Position numbers and translations under genes: made by a program. From NCBI GenBank assembly GCA_016191305.1, contig JACPOX010000032.1, forward strand, positions 1 to 16,189: 16,189 nucleotides of DNA, read 5' to 3'. This document shows positions 14,394-16,189 of this stretch, piece by piece. Position 1 is the first letter of the stretch. Every line of letters begins with the position of its first letter. The DNA is from Legionella longbeachae. GTDB lineage: Bacteria; Pseudomonadota; Gammaproteobacteria; Legionellales; Legionellaceae. Below the pieces are notes generated by a model that worked only from the letters and a program-made list of their open reading frames with translations, did no database searches and was not told the origin of the DNA.

Positions 14394-16189
14394 TTAGATT
14401 GAAGACCCTTCGAATTCTAATTGACATTTTGATAGCAATTGAGCCAATACATGAACATGAGGATCAAAAAACATAGTTTCATGATTTCCAGGAATCTTAT
14501 AAACAGTAATAAGGTTTTGGATATAAGGGCTCCAACCATTGAATGTATCATTAACCGGGATGAATTCAGGCCATAACTCTGAGGCTTTAAATAATACGGT
14601 GCTTACTGGCAGAGCATGTAAATGATAATTGTTTAATAAGTTTTTTCGGTATTCTTCAAGTTGAGTTAACATGTCACAATTTTGATTGAGGAATAGAAAA
14701 TTTTCAGAGTGAGTTAGCCGGTCGAGTGTATTTTTTTTCATTATTTTTTGTGGATAATGAGCCCAACCATCAAATAAATAAAGCGATTGCACTTGTTTGC
14801 CCATTTTTAACAGTTGATGAGCTATTTCAAAAGCAACTGTGGCACCAAATGATGCGCCCCCTATGCAATAAATTGTGTCAGAATGAATTTTTAAAATTTC
14901 ATCTAAATAATAGCCTGCCATTTCTTCCAATGTATTAAAACGACGATCAACCCCTTCAACACTCACGTCCTGAATACCATAGATCGTATGTTTTCCTTTC
15001 AAACATGAAGCCAGTTGTTTATACCAAAAAATAGAACCACCCACAGGATGAACTAAAAATAAAGGAGAAGATTCATTTTCGCCTTCTGCTAATTTAATAA
15101 TGGTTCTTGAGTTTTTTTTAGATTTTATTTTTTTATTGGATGCGATTTTTTCAATTTGTTTTGCGAGCCGGGCTATAGAGGAGTGATCAAAAAGTATTTG
15201 TAAAGGGAGTTGTATATGATAACAATTTTTTAATTCGGAAATAAGCTGCATTGCCATTAAAGAATCACCTCCAAGTGCAAAGAAATCATCTTTTATATCT
15301 ACATCATCAATATGAAATACCTTTTTCCAAATTTTTTTAATGGATTCTTCAATGGGAGTTAAATGATGTTCAACTGAGTGGTAACTATCGACTGTTAAGA
15401 GTGGATAACTTTGTTGCTCAAGCGCGGTAAAATCAATTTTTTCATTTTCTTTTAATGGAATATATTTGATGGCAGAAAACTCTCGCGGAATCATGTAAGT
15501 TGGCAAATGAGACAGCAAAAAAGTCCTGATTTCATTACTTGAAAGACGGTAATTGTCCATTACTAAATAAGCGCGAAGATAATTTTCTTTCAATGGACCA
15601 GTCATAACCACAACTAATGCTTGGTTAATACCGGATATTTTACTAAGCACAGATTCAATCGCAGGTAACTCAATCCGATAACCTTGGATTTTAACCTGAA
15701 GATCATTGCGCCCAAAAAACTGTAGATTTTTATCAGGTAACCAGCAGACTACATCTCCTGTTTTATAAATAATTTCCTTGTTGGTTGTAAAATGAACTGG
15801 AATGAATTTTTCTTCTGTCAATTTTGGATCATTTAAGTACCCTTTAGTCACTTGAGCACCACCAATATATAATTCTCCTTGAATGCCGACAGGGCATAAA
15901 TTTTTATATTTATCAAGAACATAACATGATGTGTTGAAAGCCGGTCTTCCAATGGGGACTGAAGATTCATTTCCTAATACTGCTACATTTACAAAATATG
16001 ATGTAACAGACACAGTGGTTTCTGTGGGACCATATTCATTAATCACTTGATGCCAGGGACATAAAGAAAGCCATTTACGTACTTCATTTGCTGGGACAGT
16101 ATCCGCTCCTAAGAGAAGATAATGCAAATCAACTAGTTTTTTAATTTCATTGGGATGGTTCAATAGCATTTCTAAATAACCCGGGGTTA
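14394..16189 (-). CDS. Nonribosomal peptide synthetase, terminal A-T-TE part (N-terminus outside window)
   Basis: The frame is open to the right edge (T-P-G-Y-L-E precedes the internal Met at 16169), so the start lies outside. Numbering from that Met, the adenylation domain shows A5 NEYGPTE (44-50), A6 GELYIGGAQVTKGYL, A7 YKTGD (135-139), A8 GRNDLQVKIQGYRIE (153-167) and an A10 lysine (Lys244, ENEKID in place of the usual NGK-D). The carrier domain has DDFFALGGDSL with the phosphopantetheine Ser303. The C-terminal type I thioesterase has HPVGGS (374-379), GGASFG with nucleophile Ser440, Asp467 and His563, all three triad candidates. As the module ends in a thioesterase, this is the termination module, releasing the product by hydrolysis or cyclisation. 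Visible specificity positions (Leu19, Gly21, Glu45, Val53) resemble the end of the asparagine code. The product is unknown. Confidence 0.93.
   Translation of the reverse strand, partial: TPGYLEMLLNHPNEIKKLVDLHYLLLGADTVPANEVRKWLSLCPWHQVINEYGPTETTVSVTSYFVNVAVLGNESSVPIGRPAFNTSCYVLDKYKNLCPVGIQGELYIGGAQVTKGYLNDPKLTEEKFIPVHFTTNKEIIYKTGDVVCWLPDKNLQFFGRNDLQVKIQGYRIELPAIESVLSKISGINQALVVVMTGPLKENYLRAYLVMDNYRLSSNEIRTFLLSHLPTYMIPREFSAIKYIPLKENEKIDFTALEQQSYPLLTVDSYHSVEHHLTPIEESIKKIWKKVFHIDDVDIKDDFFALGGDSLMAMQLISELKNCYHIQLPLQILFDHSSIARLAKQIEKIASNKKIKSKKNSRTIIKLAEGENESSPLFLVHPVGGSIFWYKQLASCLKGKHTIYGIQDVSVEGVDRRFNTLEEMAGYYLDEILKIHSDTIYCIGGASFGATVAFEIAHQLLKMGKQVQSLYLFDGWAHYPQKIMKKNTLDRLTHSENFLFLNQNCDMLTQLEEYRKNLLNNYHLHALPVSTVLFKASELWPEFIPVNDTFNGWSPYIQNLITVYKIPGNHETMFFDPHVHVLAQLLSKCQLEFEGSSI

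Overview
The window looks like a chromosomal segment of a Legionella species or close relative. It is AT-rich throughout. It encodes a ProA/Msp-type thermolysin-family protease, a PagP/Rcp-type lipid A palmitoyltransferase and a large AT-rich orphan protein of the kind Legionella delivers by its Dot/Icm system. The genus is inferred from gene content and composition; no rRNA or other definitive marker is present.

Layout, left to right. Positions 1-777 hold the 3' part of an unrecognised gene, which converges on a beta-carbonic anhydrase (minus) across a perfect 42-bp palindrome. A secreted M4 metalloprotease (1858-3516) follows, ending in its own hairpin. Next is a TauE/SafE-type permease. 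Then comes a translationally coupled pair: darP/yjgA (50S assembly factor) overlapping rlmKL (dual 23S rRNA methyltransferase), both ribosome-maturation functions. From 7261 to 7854 there is no intact gene. This stretch holds a frameshifted remnant of a small two-TM channel-like protein and a hairpin-forming repeat-like element. The orphan gene at 7855-10311 carries a His-Gly / Ser-Cys arrangement typical of clan CD (caspase/legumain/C80-like) cysteine peptidases, followed by a long helical, possibly degenerate ankyrin region.

The right part contains PagP (minus) diverging from an APC amino-acid permease across a short inverted repeat. A PiT phosphate transporter (minus) follows, broken by an internal deletion plus frameshift. 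A roughly 150-bp imperfect inverted-repeat element separates it from coq7, the ubiquinone hydroxylase gene (minus). The last gene is the 3' end of a nonribosomal peptide synthetase gene (minus), with a partial adenylation domain, carrier domain and thioesterase, running off the right edge.

The gene set mixes housekeeping functions (ribosome maturation, ubiquinone, CO2/bicarbonate) with host- or environment-facing ones (protease, lipid A modification, candidate effector, NRPS product). Two pseudogenes and at least three repeat-like elements suggest a region that has been remodelled. The strongest candidates for something undescribed are the 818-aa clan-CD-like protein, the NRPS, and the PagP with an altered acyl-chain ruler position.
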